Of a stretch of 64,000 nt of DNA, positions 61,487-64,000 are shown one piece after another. A program made the position numbers and the translations under genes. The notes below the pieces were generated by a model that was given only the letters and a program-made list of their open reading frames with translations, ran no database searches and was not told the DNA's origin. This DNA comes from Haliscomenobacter sp965225875 (GTDB lineage: Bacteria > Bacteroidota > Bacteroidia > Chitinophagales > Saprospiraceae): the NCBI RefSeq assembly GCF_965225875.1, contig NZ_CBDDBS010000003.1, forward strand, positions 2,170,001 through 2,234,000, read 5' to 3'. How positions within the stretch are numbered: the stretch's first letter is position 1; each line of letters begins with the position of its first letter.

Positions 61487-64000
61487 ATGCGCCGAGTTAT
61501 ACTCTTTTTTGTGCCTTTATGCCTCAGTTTCCTCGCTGGGTTTGCCCAACAAGCACGTTCCCCGCTACAGGCCTCCTTCGCTCAGTACCAGTCCCTAAAA
61601 ACTACCAGCACCTTTGGGCTCGATTGGGTGCCCATCGGCCCCATGCTCAACTCCGCCCGTGCCGATGTAGTGCAAGTGGATCCCCGCCACCCTGGCACCA
61701 TGTACGTAGGTTTTGGCTCGGGTAGTTTGTGGAAAACGGTCAATCACGGAGTTAACTGGAATCCGATTTTTGAGGGGCAGTCCTCCTTTAGCATCGGCGA
61801 TGTGGAACTTGCCCCTTCCAATCCTTCCATCATCTACCTGGGTACCGGGGAAAACCTCAAAAAGCCCCGCAATTTTACCTTGCCGGGCACGGGCATGTAC
61901 CGATCTGCCGATGCGGGCAAAACCTGGCAGCACATTGGGCTGGAAGATTCCTGGGCCATTGCCGAAATCGCCATCCACCCCAAAGACCCCAACATTGTTT
62001 TTGTGGCAGTTCTGGGGCATTTGTGGTCTAAAAATCCCAATCGTGGTTTGTTCCGTACCCTCAATGGGGGCAAAACCTGGGAAAAGGTGCTCTACAAAGA
62101 TGAGATGACTGGCGCCAACGACATTGTCATCTCCCCCAGCAATCCGCTAATCATGTATGCCACCCTTTGGGAGGTCTATCCCGGCATCAGTGGCAAAAAC
62201 AGTGGCGTGTACCGTAGTTCCGACGGGGGTAAAAGCTGGACGGCCTGCACCAAAGGTTTACCCTCTGGGCCCAAGGTAGGCCGCATTGGCCTGGCCGTTT
62301 CGCAATCCAATCCTGCCAAGGCCTACGCGCTGATGGACAACCTGAACAATGCCCGCGACGAAGCTGCCGAGTTGTACAAAACCAGCGACGGCGGCCTTAG
62401 CTGGAGCAAAACCCACGCGGGCCCTTTCCAGATTTTTCCCGGCATCGGCTGGTACTTCACCGATGTGTATGTCAATCCCAAAAATGACGAAGAAGTTTTT
62501 TGTTTGGGCGTACGCCTGGCGCACAGTATGGATGGGGGGAAAACCTTTGATTTCATCGGGGGCAAGGTTACGCGTATGAACCCCAGCCTGGCCCAGGGGC
62601 TGCACCTTGACCAGTGCGAACTCTGGATCAATCCCCAAAATCCGCAACACATGGCGGTCGGCAACGATGGCGGGTTTTACCTGAGTTACGACAAGGGGCA
62701 AACCTGGATGCATTACAACAACATCCCGACTGGAGAATTTTACGACATCACCATCGATCAAAAAAACTACCTCATCTATGGCGGTACCCAGGATGACGCC
62801 ACCGTATTTGGTCCGCCTACGGAACTCAATCCCCGTTTTCCAGACCCCTGGAAATACGTCTGGATTGATCCCTGGGATGGCGGCGACGGTTGTGTGAGCC
62901 AGGTAGACCCCAGCGACGGCAACATCGTCTACTACAGCATGCAGCATGGTGCAGCCATCCGCCTGGATCGTCGCGCCGATACCACTCATTCCATCCAACC
63001 TGAACTGCCCAAAAACAGCAAGGACACTCTGAATTTTAATTACATCGCCCCCTACTTTATCTCTCCGCATCAGGGCCAAACGCTTTACCACGGTGGGAAT
63101 TTTATCTTCAAAAGTCAAGATAGAGGCGACACGTGGAAAGTAATCAGCCCCAATTTGGCACTTTCGGCCATCCCGGCGAAAAAGTCCTCCGCCGCTGGTG
63201 CCCTGGTAGAATCGCGATTAAACAAAGGCTGGTTGTACGCAGGTACGGACAAAGGGGCTTTTTGGGTCAGCAAAAACGACGGTGCAAGTTGGGAAGAGCA
63301 TTCTTTGGGTCTGACCAACAACTACATCCGCAGCATTTGCCCTTCCCGTTTTGTCAAATCGCGGGTTTACCTTGCAATGACGGGGCTCAATTACGATGAT
63401 TTGCACAGTTACCTGTACGTTTCCGAAGACGACGGAGCAACCTGGAAAAGCATCGCTGCTGGTTTGCCGGATGAGCCAGTGAATGTGGTTTTGGAAGACC
63501 CGGTTCAGCCCAATGTCTTGTATGTCGGCACACTGCGGGGCTTGTACGTGTCGCTTGATCGAGGTGAAAGTTGGTCTTTATTTGGGAAAAATCTGCCTGC
63601 CGCTGCGGTTGCTGACCTGGAGATTCACGAGGAGTCAATGGATTTGATTGTAGCCACGCATGGCAGAGGTTTGTATAAACTGAATTTACGCCCGCTACAG
63701 GCGCTGGTGGCGGGAACATTGCCCCTTGAGCAGGATCACCTTTTTGAGATTCCAGCAGCCAAAAGGCCCTGGCACAATTCTTTGGGTGGGGAACCCGATT
63801 ACCGCACGGTAGAAAAAACGCCAATCACGTTTTGGCTGAGCCGCTCCAAGCCGGTGACGCTCTCCTTGCGGGATGTGACGGGTAAAGAGCTTTGGAAAAC
63901 GCCCCTGGCGGGTCAGAAGGGTCTTAATCAATACCGCTGGGATCTGGTATTCAGCAAGCAGACCAGTGATTACCCGTATTTCGTGCATTATGAGCGTTTT
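61487..64000 (+). CDS. BNR/sortilin-like repeat protein (partial, C-terminus outside window)
   Basis: 838 residues up to the right edge, still open. A signal peptide (MRRVILFFVPLCLSFLAGFAQ) precedes a long series of sialidase-type BNR repeats with Asp-box motifs S-x-D-x-G-x-T-W: SADAGKTWQHIG, TLNGGKTWEKV, SSDGGKSWTACT, TSDGGLSWSKT, SYDKGQTWMHY, SQDRGDTWKVI, SKNDGASWEEH, SEDDGATWKSI and SLDRGESWSLF. They build one or two beta-propellers like VPS10/sortilin and xyloglucanase-type proteins. After about 740 a region starting with AKRPWHNSLGG resembles the FlgD-like immunoglobulin domain often found behind such propellers. No catalytic residues can be assigned; the missing C-terminus may hold a sorting domain. 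Confidence 0.88.
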   Translation, partial: MRRVILFFVPLCLSFLAGFAQQARSPLQASFAQYQSLKTTSTFGLDWVPIGPMLNSARADVVQVDPRHPGTMYVGFGSGSLWKTVNHGVNWNPIFEGQSSFSIGDVELAPSNPSIIYLGTGENLKKPRNFTLPGTGMYRSADAGKTWQHIGLEDSWAIAEIAIHPKDPNIVFVAVLGHLWSKNPNRGLFRTLNGGKTWEKVLYKDEMTGANDIVISPSNPLIMYATLWEVYPGISGKNSGVYRSSDGGKSWTACTKGLPSGPKVGRIGLAVSQSNPAKAYALMDNLNNARDEAAELYKTSDGGLSWSKTHAGPFQIFPGIGWYFTDVYVNPKNDEEVFCLGVRLAHSMDGGKTFDFIGGKVTRMNPSLAQGLHLDQCELWINPQNPQHMAVGNDGGFYLSYDKGQTWMHYNNIPTGEFYDITIDQKNYLIYGGTQDDATVFGPPTELNPRFPDPWKYVWIDPWDGGDGCVSQVDPSDGNIVYYSMQHGAAIRLDRRADTTHSIQPELPKNSKDTLNFNYIAPYFISPHQGQTLYHGGNFIFKSQDRGDTWKVISPNLALSAIPAKKSSAAGALVESRLNKGWLYAGTDKGAFWVSKNDGASWEEHSLGLTNNYIRSICPSRFVKSRVYLAMTGLNYDDLHSYLYVSEDDGATWKSIAAGLPDEPVNVVLEDPVQPNVLYVGTLRGLYVSLDRGESWSLFGKNLPAAAVADLEIHEESMDLIVATHGRGLYKLNLRPLQALVAGTLPLEQDHLFEIPAAKRPWHNSLGGEPDYRTVEKTPITFWLSRSKPVTLSLRDVTGKELWKTPLAGQKGLNQYRWDLVFSKQTSDYPYFVHYERF

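Overview
The window looks like chromosomal DNA from a Bacteroidota bacterium, most likely of the Saprospiria type (Haliscomenobacter/Lewinella-like). The lineage is inference. What supports it: C-terminal type IX secretion sorting domains on large secreted proteins (17283-21479 and 44716-47016), a one-piece hybrid two-component sensor/AraC regulator (36760-40926), TAnnTTTG-type -7 promoter elements, many signal peptides ending in AQ, and little use of Shine-Dalgarno sites. There are no rRNA or tRNA genes and no CRISPR array. Both ends cut genes: an M1 aminopeptidase on the left (minus strand) and a BNR/sortilin-like repeat protein on the right (plus strand).

Layout. 1-1342 M1 peptidase; 1343-2010 a non-coding block bounded by a 25-bp inverted repeat. 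2011-5614 is an AT-rich accessory island: an XRE-type regulator facing a three-gene unit (two unknown small proteins, then an EAD-NACHT NTPase whose frame is broken at a T8 run). 5627-11779 is a thioester-containing alpha-2-macroglobulin. 11987-13812 holds a chagasin-type cysteine protease inhibitor followed by a papain-family protease. 13934-17163 has a nucleoside-type MFS transporter, a membrane-anchored Ppx/GppA-like protein and a crotonase; 7-bp tandem repeats fill the two convergent gaps. 17283-26530 has a large HYR/PKD type IX secretion substrate, a GH2 glycosidase and an ABC-F ATPase.

The most interesting region is 26681-34127. Four overlapping or abutting minus-strand genes encode a CHAT (caspase-like) protein with a degenerate STAND-like C-terminus, a MoxR AAA+ ATPase, a von Willebrand A-like protein, and a 1105-residue LRR-Roc-COR-TIR protein. 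They read as one NTP-dependent conflict (anti-phage or abortive infection) system with two potential killing activities, a CHAT protease and a TIR NADase. A divergent astacin-like metalloprotease without a signal peptide lies next to it.

35704-52820 is mostly housekeeping, secretory and redox genes: nucleoside hydrolase, hybrid sensor, TonB-domain protein, GMC oxidoreductase plus its small subunit, DoxX, M23 peptidase, flavin reductase, methyltransferase, FAD oxidoreductase. 52949-56851 is a compact unit of a TetR regulator, a diheme-motif c-type cytochrome, a [2Fe-2S] subunit and a molybdopterin subunit of an IorAB-type dehydrogenase. Two near-identical 20-bp palindromes lie upstream of tetR and of the cytochrome gene, which suggests TetR controls both. 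The right end has a thioredoxin/TPR protein, an AraC regulator, MsrA, an (alpha/alpha)6-type glycosidase-like protein, a complete 250-bp fold-back MITE with target-site duplication, and the truncated BNR-repeat protein.
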